From: Chitinophagales bacterium
Lineage (GTDB): Bacteria > Bacteroidota > Bacteroidia > Chitinophagales > UBA2359
Assembly: GCA_020629595.1 (NCBI GenBank)
Contig: JAHDDA010000017.1
Coordinates: 3,497-17,051 of the forward strand
Length of the DNA stretch: 13,555 bases
Direction: 5' to 3'
A model generated the notes under the pieces. That model had not been told where the DNA came from. It worked only from the letters and a program-made list of their open reading frames with translations, and searched no databases. The position numbers and the translations under genes were made by a program. This document shows, piece after piece, positions 7,279 to 13,555 of the stretch (positions are counted from its first letter, which is position 1; each line of letters starts with the position of its first letter).

Positions 7279-8145
7279 TTATGCAATTGTAATGCCCAAA
7301 CTTGCCTGCAAAAGCTCGTACCATTCCATTCTACTTAAATGAATACTTTGTGCTTCAATTGCCTTTTTTATTCTTTCAATTTTAGTAGTTCCTAAAACTA
7401 CTTTTACCTTAACAGGATGTTTGAATAAAAAGGCAAGGTAAACTTGATCAACAGTGCAAATATGATTTTCAGCTATTTTTTGTGCCACTTTTTGTATTCT
7501 TTTAATTTTTTCATTATCAGAATTAGTAAAAAGTTCACCTCCACCAAATGGCGACCACGCTTGTAACTCAATTCTTTTTTGAAGGGCTTGGTTCACAATT
7601 CCCTGTTCAAAGGCATATAAATTTAATATATTCAATTCAACTTGGTGGGTATTTAGAGGGCTAAATTCATTTAAAAAGTCAAATTGTTCTGTTGAAAAGT
7701 TTGAAACTCCGAAGTTGTTAACTTTTCCAGCTTCTTTTAAAATATGAAACGCCTCTGCCATTTCCATTGGGTTCATTAAATAATCTGGACGATGAATTAA
7801 AAGTGTATCGATATAATCGGTACAAAGATTTTTTAATGAATTATCTACTGACTCAATAATGTGCCGATGACTGCTATCATAAGACTTGATATAATGATTG
7901 GGTCTGTTATCACAAACCCTTCTAATACCACATTTGGTAATTATATTCATTTTGGATCGTAAACTTGGGTGTTGATTTAAAACATTTCCAAACTCTTGTT
8001 CAGTAGTATAATCACCATAAATATCGGCGTGATCAAAAGTTGTACATCCCAAATTTACACATTGGTCAATATATCTGTAGTACTCATCTGTATTAAATGA
8101 TGCACCCCATTTTCCAGTTCTCATTGTACCAATAATAATATTCAT
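7279..8145 (-). CDS. Aldo/keto reductase, YdhF-like
   Basis: The 288 residues form an NAD(P)H-dependent TIM-barrel oxidoreductase of the aldo/keto reductase superfamily. The catalytic tetrad is visible: Asp38 and Tyr43 in TTFDHADIYGDY, Lys71 in IITKCGI and His118 in DTLLIHRPD. NFGVSNFS (144-151) is the typical following segment, and LGTTKIERI near the C-terminus is the cofactor phosphate-binding region. FDHADIYG and HRPDYLMNP resemble the E. coli YdhF branch. The N-terminus is shorter than in YdhF, beginning directly at the first strand (IIIGTMRTGKWG), but the ATG is well placed after AAGAG. The physiological substrate is not predictable. It is the first gene of the minus-strand run that ends at rmlB. 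Confidence 0.92.
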   Translation of the reverse strand: MNIIIGTMRTGKWGASFNTDEYYRYIDQCVNLGCTTFDHADIYGDYTTEQEFGNVLNQHPSLRSKMNIITKCGIRRVCDNRPNHYIKSYDSSHRHIIESVDNSLKNLCTDYIDTLLIHRPDYLMNPMEMAEAFHILKEAGKVNNFGVSNFSTEQFDFLNEFSPLNTHQVELNILNLYAFEQGIVNQALQKRIELQAWSPFGGGELFTNSDNEKIKRIQKVAQKIAENHICTVDQVYLAFLFKHPVKVKVVLGTTKIERIKKAIEAQSIHLSRMEWYELLQASLGITIA

Positions 8146-8184
8146 AACTCTTACTTTTTAAAACAAAGTTCTTTTAATAAAATA

Positions 8185-8192
8185 CAAACTTA
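8185..8192 (-). promoter_or_regulatory. Candidate -7 element for the aldo/keto reductase run
   Basis: The minus strand reads TAAGTTTG, a full match to the Bacteroidota -7 consensus TAnnTTTG, about 40 bases upstream of the ATG at 8145. It sits directly after the terminator of the preceding operon. No TTG is found at the usual 17-23 base distance, so the assignment is tentative. Confidence 0.35.
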
Positions 8193-8224
8193 AAAAAAAT
8201 CGCAATGACTTTACATTGCGATTT
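8192..8224 (-). terminator. Intrinsic terminator of the OmpA/coiled-coil operon
   Basis: A perfect 11-bp inverted repeat, AAATCGCAATG and CATTGCGATTT (8197-8207 and 8214-8224), encloses a 6-base loop. Read on the minus strand, the hairpin is followed by an unbroken run of T (the A run at 8192-8199 on the plus strand). It begins 26 bases after the stop of the coiled-coil gene. The T run lies only on this side, so the terminator acts on minus-strand transcription. Confidence 0.9.
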
Positions 8225-8250
8225 CAAAATTAAATATTTAATTGTAATAA

Positions 8251-9954
8251 CTATGCATTTTCTTTAGCATCAGCTAAAACTTTTGCTTGACCTTTCCAGT
8301 CATCACGTTTAATTCTACCAGGGAAAAACTCAATTGCTTTATTTACTATGTCATCAATTTTACCATCAAATTTAGATACCTGACGGAATTTAAAGATTCC
8401 AATTGCATTTAATTTCTTTTCTATAAAAGGACCAATACCTTTAATTTCTTTTAAGTCGTCTTTATCTTTAGCAGAAGCATAACCAATTTTATCAAAATCA
8501 ATTGCACCAGCTTTACGTTTCATTCGGCTCAATTGTTCTTCTTCTTTAGTAAGTTCAATACCAAGAATTTCTTTAGCCTGCCCTACCCAATCATAACGTC
8601 TAACTCTACCTGGGAAAAACTCAATTACCTCTTCTACATTATCTTCATCAGATTCATCAAATTTAGAAATTTGAAGGAAGCTGTTAATACCTGCTGCGTG
8701 TAACTTTTTTTCTGTAAACTCTCCTATTCCTTTAATTCTTTTTAAATCGTCAGAAGAATCATCAGCTTTATTACCAATTCTAGTTCTATCTAAATTCTCA
8801 GCTTTTTCTGCAACACGTCCAACAGCGGCTACAACTTCAGCTTCTGAAGGCATTTCTTCAACTTCATATACTTCAGCAAAAATTTCGTCAGATATTTCTT
8901 CTTCCTCTTCTTCTTCTTTTGCTTGTGAAGCTGCTAAAGCTGCTTCTAATTCAGCAATTTTAGCGTTTAATGCATCTTGTTTTGAATTACAATCTTCACA
9001 ATCGGCATTTGCACTTGCTAATTTGGCTTTTAGAGTATCAAGTTCTGAAGTATCTGCAGAAGCATTAGTCGCATTAGTTAGTTTAGCTTTAAGCAATTCA
9101 ACTTCTTGTAATAACTTACCATTACCAATCTGTAATTCTTCCCATTTTGCCTTAAAATCATCGGCAGTAGTATCATTTTCAGCAGCTTCTAACTTTGCCT
9201 TTAAACTTGCAATCTCTCCCTCTAAACCTCCAATTTTACTATTAAGGTCAGTAACTTGAGATTTTACACTTGATGTTTCTGCTTGAGCTGCAGCTTTTGC
9301 ACTCTCAGCAGCCGATAAGTCTGCTTTAGCTTTATCTAAATTACCAGATGCATTAGCAGCAACTTTTTCCGCTTCTCTTTTTAATTTAGCAATTTCAGCA
9401 TTTGCCCCATCCAAATCATTTTTAAGACCTAATGACTTATTAACCATATCATCATAATCTAATTTAAATGATTCGTTATCTTTAACTAAGGAATTGAATT
9501 TAGTTTCCCATTCACTTCCATTATTCTTGATAGCATCTAATTCAACTGATAATTCTTTAGCTATTTGAGTATTATTTTCAAACTTAGGCAACATTTCATC
9601 GAATTTGGCTTCGGTTTCACGTAACCTTTTTAACTCAATATCTTTAGAACTAACATCAGCTTTTAAAGAACGATTTGATTTTTCAGTATCGGCTATTTGT
9701 GCTTTTAAAGCACCTATTTCATCATTTAACTTAGATGACTTACCCAATAAAGTGTTTATTTGATTTTCTTTATCCTTAACCTGAGATTCAGATTTTTTCA
9801 ACAATGATTTTGATGATTTTAATTCATCATTTGCTGCAGCAAGTTCTTCTTCAAATTTCCCAGATTTGTTTGATGACATCCAAAATCCAAGAAACCAACC
9901 AAGAACTGTGGCTATAAACAAGCCTAAAGCAGCCCATAAAAATGAGGTCCACAT
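8251..9954 (-). CDS. Membrane-anchored coiled-coil protein with two HhH modules
   Basis: The 567 residues form three parts. Residues 3-26 are one hydrophobic span (SFLWAALGLFIATVLGWFLGFW) followed by Lys30 and Lys33, which by the positive-inside rule leaves the rest in the cytoplasm. Residues 30-345 are an almost uninterrupted Ala/Lys/Glu/Leu-rich coiled coil with a CxxC (Cys319, Cys322), ending in seven glutamates (347-353). Residues 404-463 and 501-560 are two copies of a module that starts LKxIKGIGxFxEKKL and ends FFPGR[VI][RK]R-x-DW-x-GQAK, with Trp456 and Trp553 equivalent. This module matches the helix-hairpin-helix 'predicted 5' DNA nuclease' group (COG3743), also seen as C-terminal extensions of alphaproteobacterial L21 and NuoE; its function is not established and no nuclease residues are evident. 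The gene follows the OmpA-like gene by 16 bases and ends at the terminator. Confidence 0.88.
   Translation of the reverse strand: MWTSFLWAALGLFIATVLGWFLGFWMSSNKSGKFEEELAAANDELKSSKSLLKKSESQVKDKENQINTLLGKSSKLNDEIGALKAQIADTEKSNRSLKADVSSKDIELKRLRETEAKFDEMLPKFENNTQIAKELSVELDAIKNNGSEWETKFNSLVKDNESFKLDYDDMVNKSLGLKNDLDGANAEIAKLKREAEKVAANASGNLDKAKADLSAAESAKAAAQAETSSVKSQVTDLNSKIGGLEGEIASLKAKLEAAENDTTADDFKAKWEELQIGNGKLLQEVELLKAKLTNATNASADTSELDTLKAKLASANADCEDCNSKQDALNAKIAELEAALAASQAKEEEEEEEISDEIFAEVYEVEEMPSEAEVVAAVGRVAEKAENLDRTRIGNKADDSSDDLKRIKGIGEFTEKKLHAAGINSFLQISKFDESDEDNVEEVIEFFPGRVRRYDWVGQAKEILGIELTKEEEQLSRMKRKAGAIDFDKIGYASAKDKDDLKEIKGIGPFIEKKLNAIGIFKFRQVSKFDGKIDDIVNKAIEFFPGRIKRDDWKGQAKVLADAKENA
8275..8745 (-). 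repeat. Tandem HhH-type modules
   Basis: Two protein modules of about 60 residues are encoded at 8566-8745 (first copy, residues 404-463) and 8275-8454 (second copy, residues 501-560), 97 residues apart. Shared positions include LK-x-IKGIG, EKKL-x-A-x-GI, F-x-Q[IV]SKFD, IEFFPGR and DW-x-GQAK. The copies are clearly homologous but diverged in DNA, so this is an old duplication. Confidence 0.85.
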
Positions 9955-9970
9955 AAATTTTTAATATTTT

Positions 9971-11266
9971 TTATTTAATTGAAATTTCTACTCTTCTATT
10001 TTTAGCTCTTCCTTCTTCAGTTTCATTTGAATCAATTGGTCTGTTAGGACCTTCTGAAGAAACTGAAATTTGATTTGCTTTAACTCCACCGGCTACAAAA
10101 TAGTCTTTTATAGTATTAGCTCTTCCTCTTCCTAATTCTATATTTTTTGCAGCATCTCCAGTACTATCGGTATGACCAATTAATCTTACTTTTTCAGTTG
10201 GCTTTTTTAACAAATAATATTTTACATCATCTATAAAGTTTGCCAATTCATTATTCAATGCAATATTGTCTGAGCCAGTTTCAAAATAAATATTCATTGA
10301 GCCAATATTTTGAATTTTACTTTCTACTTTGGCTAATAGCTCTTGTTCGTATTTAGCAATTTCGTCTTTTGTGTTAAAACCATATTCAACAAAGCCTGTT
10401 TTGAATGGAATACGTTCTAATCTGTAAGTTGTTGAAATTTGGCTAGCTTTCGCACCTTTTTTAACCAATTCAGATTTTACTGCTTCTGCACGTGCTAATC
10501 CCAAATTAGGAAGCTGTGTATTATTTTTTTCAGATCTATCGTACAAACCAGTAAGTTTCAAATTACGATTAGAATTTTTATTCAAATAATCGGCAGTATT
10601 TTTAAGTGCATCTGAAACTTTAGAAGACACCTTAGCTTTGTCGCTGTTTCTATCAAAAAGTATGGCATCGTTTACATTCACGTTCAATGCCCCATCCGAA
10701 ATTGATGTTGAAGGCGTAACAACTAAGTTACCTGTATTGCTTGCACTTGATGCAAAGCCACTTGGTTTATTAAACGAAAAATCAACTGCACCATAAATCA
10801 AATTATTGGCTTCATATAATCCGTTATTTGCTTTAGTTCCAACATTTATACTTGAAGCACTTACTCCTTTAGCAACTAATTTTGCTTTTATATCTTCAGC
10901 TCTTTTAGTTCCTAGTCCAGCACCATTTGCTTCACCACTTTTATACAAACCAGTAAGGTACAATGATTTGCCTGCATTATCTTTCAAATATGTGGCTAAT
11001 CTATTCAAATCTGAATCCACAGAATTTTTGATAATTGCTCCTGATTGAGATTTCTCAAAGATTATGTTATCTTTTCCTACAATTTTAAAATTATTGCCAT
11101 CACTAATTTTTAATACAGGAATATCTGTATTTTTATTAAAATTAGTGACTGCCTCTACGTAAGGTTCTGAATTATTACAATGCCCTTTTATAACACAAGC
11201 CCAAAAATATGATGCTCCTATTATATAAATAAGTATTGCAATAAGTAATAATGTTATTCTATTCAT
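9971..11266 (-). CDS. OmpA-family protein with three OmpA-like modules
   Basis: The 431-residue protein has Arg3 followed by a hydrophobic segment (residues 4-24), so the remainder should lie in the periplasm. Cys24 and Cys30 flank the end of the span. Residues 326-428 are a complete OmpA C-terminal domain: IYFETGSDNI, the peptidoglycan-binding GHTDSTGD with Asp367, then LGRGRANTIKDYF with Arg382, and EEGRAKNRRVEISI at the end. Residues 68-142 and 202-277 repeat the same order of elements (IIFEKSQ / ILFDRNSD, then LYLTGLY / LKLTGLY, then LGTKRAEDIKAKL / LGLARAEAVKSEL). In both, the HTD signature is replaced by GLY, so the diaminopimelate-binding aspartate is missing, while the arginine of the RAE motif is kept. 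Only the last module is likely to bind peptidoglycan in the standard way. It is the first gene of a two-gene operon. Confidence 0.9.
   Translation of the reverse strand: MNRITLLLIAILIYIIGASYFWACVIKGHCNNSEPYVEAVTNFNKNTDIPVLKISDGNNFKIVGKDNIIFEKSQSGAIIKNSVDSDLNRLATYLKDNAGKSLYLTGLYKSGEANGAGLGTKRAEDIKAKLVAKGVSASSINVGTKANNGLYEANNLIYGAVDFSFNKPSGFASSASNTGNLVVTPSTSISDGALNVNVNDAILFDRNSDKAKVSSKVSDALKNTADYLNKNSNRNLKLTGLYDRSEKNNTQLPNLGLARAEAVKSELVKKGAKASQISTTYRLERIPFKTGFVEYGFNTKDEIAKYEQELLAKVESKIQNIGSMNIYFETGSDNIALNNELANFIDDVKYYLLKKPTEKVRLIGHTDSTGDAAKNIELGRGRANTIKDYFVAGGVKANQISVSSEGPNRPIDSNETEEGRAKNRRVEISIK
9983..11065 (-). repeat. Three OmpA-like modules, two degenerate
   Basis: Module 1 is encoded at 10841-11065, module 2 at 10436-10663 and module 3 at 9983-10291. 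Modules 1 and 2 resemble each other most (shared LTGLY, LG-x-x-RAE and KKGAKAS/AKGVSAS with a following SI/QI), which suggests that they arose by duplication after divergence from the canonical module 3. Confidence 0.75.
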
Positions 11267-11276
11267 TTTGCTTTGC

Positions 11277-11289
11277 TAATTTTGCAACC
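11277..11289 (+). promoter_or_regulatory. Candidate -7 element facing ftsE
   Basis: TAATTTTGCAACC fits TAnnTTTG followed by C, about 115 bases upstream of the ftsE ATG. It has a near-identical partner on the opposite strand at 11347-11359. No TTG lies at the proper upstream distance. If used, it gives a long leader that crosses the whole divergent region. Confidence 0.3.
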
Positions 11290-11322
11290 GAACTTTTGAC
11301 ATTTTAACAAATTAAAAAGTCA

Positions 11323-11355
11323 CAAATCTAGAAATAGTAATTTAAAGGTTGCAAA
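11323..11355 (-). promoter_or_regulatory. Candidate promoter of the OmpA/coiled-coil operon
   Basis: On the minus strand TTTG (11352-11355) is followed after 21 bases by TAGATTTG (11323-11330). This matches the flavobacterial pattern TTG-N17-23-TAnnTTTG in both parts. Transcription would start near 11316, giving a leader of about 50 bases before the ATG at 11266. It is the best two-part promoter match I found in the window. Confidence 0.5.
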
Positions 11356-11359
11356 GTTA
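11347..11359 (-). promoter_or_regulatory. Second candidate -7 element for the OmpA operon
   Basis: On the minus strand this reads TAACTTTGCAACC, 12 of 13 bases identical to the plus-strand element at 11277-11289. The common core TTTGCAACC forms a perfect 9-bp inverted repeat with a 57-base spacer. It overlaps the -33 part of the promoter at 11323-11355, so the two cannot be occupied together. Confidence 0.3.
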
Positions 11360-11404
11360 AAAATTTAAAGAGATTTTTTTAATATTTGAGCTTAAATATC
11401 ACAA

Positions 11405-12088
11405 ATGAGTACAAATTCGATTGTAAGTCTTAGAAATACAGACATTTTCCAGCAAGATAGCTTAATACTTCACAATGTTTCTTTAAAAATTAACAGCGGA
11501 GAGTTTGTGTATTTAATTGGTAAAACAGGAACTGGCAAATCTAGCTTATTAAAAACACTTTATGGCGATTTACCCCTTACAAAAGGTAAGGGAAAAGTTT
11601 GTGGATTTAAACTAACGGAAATGAATTGGAAAAACATTCCATTTCTAAGAAGAAAACTAGGAATTATTTTTCAAGACTTTCAATTATTAAACGATAGAAA
11701 TGTTGAAGAAAATTTAAGGTTTGCTTTAAAAGCTACTGGTTGGAAAAATGAAAAAGAAATAAAACAAAGAATAGACTTAGTGCTTACCAATGTATCTATG
11801 ACTCACAAGATTAATGAAATGCCCTTCAAATTGTCTGGTGGTGAGCAGCAAAGAGTTTCTATTGCAAGAGCTTTACTTAATGATCCAACATTAATTATTG
11901 CCGATGAACCAACAGGTTCTTTAGATCCAGAAACCTCGCAGGCAATTATAGGAATATTACATAAAATATGTAAATTAACCGACACAGCTGCTTTAATTGG
12001 AACACACGATTTTGAAATTATAAAACAAAATCCAGGGAGGATTCTTCAATGTATTGATGGCTCAGTTAAAGAGTACAGCAAAGAATAG
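11405..12088 (+). CDS. ftsE: FtsE-like cell-division ABC ATPase
   Basis: The 227 residues form an ABC-type ATPase. Walker A is GKTGTGKS (39-46), the Q-loop is Gln90 in IIFQDFQLL, the signature is LSGGEQ (143-148), Walker B is LIIADE (163-168), the D-loop SLDP (172-175) and the H-loop His201. YLIGKTGTGKSSLLKTLYGDLPL, LRRKLGIIFQDFQLLNDR, the stretch ENLRFALKATGW and DPETS are typical of Bacteroidota FtsE rather than LolD or MacB. FtsE works with the membrane protein FtsX to control peptidoglycan hydrolases at the division site. No ftsX is adjacent: the next gene is pruA and the divergent neighbour is the OmpA-like gene. The ATG has no Shine-Dalgarno sequence, which is normal for the phylum. The subfamily call rests on sequence character alone. 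Confidence 0.88.
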   Translation: MSTNSIVSLRNTDIFQQDSLILHNVSLKINSGEFVYLIGKTGTGKSSLLKTLYGDLPLTKGKGKVCGFKLTEMNWKNIPFLRRKLGIIFQDFQLLNDRNVEENLRFALKATGWKNEKEIKQRIDLVLTNVSMTHKINEMPFKLSGGEQQRVSIARALLNDPTLIIADEPTGSLDPETSQAIIGILHKICKLTDTAALIGTHDFEIIKQNPGRILQCIDGSVKEYSKE

Positions 12089-12113
12089 ATAAAAACTTGA
12101 TGTTTTAAATAGT

Positions 12114-12121
12114 TACATTTG
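12114..12121 (+). promoter_or_regulatory. Candidate -7 element of pruA
   Basis: TACATTTG, followed by C, is a full match to TAnnTTTG and lies in the 81-base gap between ftsE and pruA. Transcription would start near 12128, about 40 bases before the ATG. No TTG lies 17-23 bases upstream, so only the -7 part is supported. The position suggests that pruA has its own promoter. Confidence 0.5.
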
Positions 12122-12169
12122 CACTTAAAATTTGAAAAACAAATTCATTTTAACCTAAAAATAAATTTT

Positions 12170-13555
12170 ATGCCTAAAGGATTTTATAAATCAAGAAAAG
12201 CAGAAAATGCAACTGTTAAATCTTACAAACCTAATTCTGAAGAAACAATTGCTTTAAAAAAAGCTTTAGAAGAAGCCAAAAGCAAACAAGTAGATTTACC
12301 CTTGGTAATAAACGGAGAAGAAATAAGAACTGGAAATACAAGTTCAATGTTTCCTCCTCACGAAATTAATCATAAATTAGGAGAGTTTCATAATGCTGGA
12401 AAATCAGAAATTCAAGATGCTATTGATGCTGCTTTAGAGGCTAAAGATGCTTGGGCAAACTTATCTTGGGAACACAGAGCATCTATATTTCTGAAAGCTG
12501 CTGAATTATTAGATGGTCCTTACCGATATAAAATGAATGCAGCAACTATGCTGGGGCAATCTAAGAATTGTTACCAAGCCGAAATTGATTCAGCTTGTGA
12601 GTTAATTGACTTCTTGCGTTTCAATGTTCAATATATGGAAGAAGTTTATGCTGAACAACCAGAGTCTGCTGCTGGAATTTGGAACAAATTAGAATACCGT
12701 CCATTAGAAGGTTTTGTTTTTGCTGTTACACCTTTCAACTTTACAGCAATTGCAGCCAATTTACCTGCTTCTGCTGCTTTAATGGGAAATACTTGTGTTT
12801 GGAAACCAAGTGACACACAAGCATATTCTGCTGCAGTTATTATGGATTTATTTACCGAAGCTGGATTACCACCAGGAGTTATTAACTTAGTATATGCCGA
12901 TGGTCCAACGGCTGGCGATGTAGTTTTTGAGCACCCAGATTTCGCAGGTATTCACTTTACGGGCTCTACTAGAACTTTTAATTTTATGTGGCAAAAAATT
13001 GGAGAAAACATTTCAAAGTATAAAACTTACCCACGCATTGTTGGCGAAACAGGTGGAAAAGATTTTGTTGTTGCTCATAGTTCTGCCAACCCAATTCAAG
13101 TGGCAACTGCTTTATCAAGAGGAGCTTTTGAATATCAAGGTCAAAAATGCTCGGCAGCCTCAAGAGCTTATTTACCTGCTTCAAGTTGGGAAATAGTAAA
13201 GACGAAATTATTAGAAGATCTTGCCAGTTTTAAAATGGGTAAAGTTGATGATTTTAGTAATTTTATTAATGCTGTGATTGACGAAAAATCTTTTGATAGA
13301 ATTGTTGATTATATTGAAAGAGCAAGAGCTGAAAAAGGTGTAGAAATAATAGCTGGTGGAAATTATGATAAAACTGAAGGATATTTTATTGAACCTACTG
13401 TTATTCTCACTTCAAACCCTAAATCATTAACAATGTGCGAAGAAATTTTTGGTCCTGTTTTAACTATTTATGTGTACGAAGATGAAAAATTTGATGAGAC
13501 TTTAGACTTAGTTGATTCTACTTCACCTTACGCCTTAACTGGTAGTATTTTTTCA
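12170..13555 (+). CDS. pruA: L-glutamate gamma-semialdehyde (P5C) dehydrogenase, 5' part
   Basis: The ATG at 12170 opens a frame of 462 codons with no stop before the window ends; the family is usually about 540 residues, so roughly 80 are missing. The enzyme oxidises glutamate semialdehyde, in equilibrium with pyrroline-5-carboxylate, to glutamate using NAD, the second step of proline catabolism. The N-terminal 50 residues followed by LPLVINGEEIRTG match stand-alone P5C dehydrogenases. Catalytic features are TPFNFTA with Asn190, VWKPSD with Lys212, HFTGSTRTF (262-270), Glu293 in VGETGGKD, Cys327 in YQGQKCSAASRAY, and EEIFGPVL (424-431). No proline dehydrogenase domain precedes it, so this is not a bifunctional PutA. 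No Shine-Dalgarno is seen; the leader is A/T-rich. Confidence 0.95.
   Translation, partial: MPKGFYKSRKAENATVKSYKPNSEETIALKKALEEAKSKQVDLPLVINGEEIRTGNTSSMFPPHEINHKLGEFHNAGKSEIQDAIDAALEAKDAWANLSWEHRASIFLKAAELLDGPYRYKMNAATMLGQSKNCYQAEIDSACELIDFLRFNVQYMEEVYAEQPESAAGIWNKLEYRPLEGFVFAVTPFNFTAIAANLPASAALMGNTCVWKPSDTQAYSAAVIMDLFTEAGLPPGVINLVYADGPTAGDVVFEHPDFAGIHFTGSTRTFNFMWQKIGENISKYKTYPRIVGETGGKDFVVAHSSANPIQVATALSRGAFEYQGQKCSAASRAYLPASSWEIVKTKLLEDLASFKMGKVDDFSNFINAVIDEKSFDRIVDYIERARAEKGVEIIAGGNYDKTEGYFIEPTVILTSNPKSLTMCEEIFGPVLTIYVYEDEKFDETLDLVDSTSPYALTGSIFS

Noticed and set aside
9023..9259. Plus-strand open frame opposite the coiled-coil gene
   Set aside because: It is an antisense shadow of the Ala/Lys/Glu-rich coiled coil, with no signal, promoter or recognisable protein.
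8251..9954. Reading the coiled-coil/HhH protein as an active nuclease
   Set aside because: Only helix-hairpin-helix-like modules are visible. No acidic metal-binding cluster of a FEN-type nuclease is seen, so the family label is not evidence of activity.
9954..9971. Separate promoter for the coiled-coil gene in the gap after the OmpA-like gene
   Set aside because: The gap is only 16 A/T-only bases and holds no TAnnTTTG element, so co-transcription is the simpler reading.
10806..11048. Plus-strand open frame opposite the OmpA-like gene
   Set aside because: It lies wholly inside a well-supported gene on the other strand and has no features of its own.
11195..11197. Cys24 of the OmpA-like protein as a lipoprotein cysteine
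   Set aside because: The residues before it are Phe-Trp-Ala, which do not fit a lipobox (normally Leu/Val at -3 and Ala/Ser at -2). The segment is better read as a membrane anchor.
12092..12106. Possible terminator after ftsE (AAAAC-TTGAT-GTTTT)
   Set aside because: The stem has 5 pairs, four of them A-T, with no clear T run after it. It is too weak to call.
12927..13196. Short open frames on both strands inside pruA
   Set aside because: The conserved P5C dehydrogenase frame covers this stretch, including the catalytic Glu and Cys; the others are by-products.

Overview
The window is A+T-rich and looks like chromosomal DNA of a Bacteroidota member, most likely a flavobacterium. The reasons are: TAnnTTTG-type promoter elements, almost no Shine-Dalgarno sequences, an FtsE and a stand-alone P5C dehydrogenase of the kind seen in that phylum, a DUF2007-type membrane protein, and short lipoproteins. 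No RNA genes, insertion sequences, phage genes, attachment sites or CRISPR arrays were seen. Coding density is very high and no gene-free stretch exceeds 140 bases.

Layout. (1) 1-741 (+): 3' part of an unrecognised Lys/Glu-rich protein. It converges with the next unit, and the two stop codons are 1 base apart. (2) 743-8145 (-): eight tightly packed genes. In the direction of transcription they are an aldo/keto reductase, an unrecognised secreted protein (probable TTG start), a DUF2007-like membrane protein, pyrF, a small lipoprotein, a Cys/Met-metabolism PLP enzyme, a DegT-family sugar aminotransferase, and dTDP-glucose 4,6-dehydratase. Most junctions are overlaps or gaps of 0-11 bases. The exception is a 70-base gap before the aminotransferase, which holds a perfect 14-bp palindrome and may mark a sub-operon of nucleotide-sugar genes. 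(3) 8192-11266 (-): a two-gene envelope operon bounded by a candidate promoter and a strong intrinsic terminator. It encodes a membrane-anchored protein with three OmpA-like modules, two of them degenerate, followed by a membrane-anchored coiled-coil protein with two helix-hairpin-helix modules. (4) 11405-12088 (+): ftsE. (5) 12170-13555 (+): pruA, which runs off the right edge.

How the genes fit together. RmlB and the DegT aminotransferase plausibly act in making an amino-deoxy sugar nucleotide for surface glycans, but no other gene of such a pathway is in the window. PyrF is housekeeping pyrimidine synthesis, and PruA is proline catabolism. The most interesting unit is the OmpA-triplet/coiled-coil-HhH pair, followed across a divergent promoter region by ftsE. 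The topology read from the sequence puts the OmpA modules in the periplasm and the coiled coil plus HhH modules in the cytoplasm. The pair therefore looks like a possible two-sided cell-envelope structure, but no function can be assigned from sequence alone.
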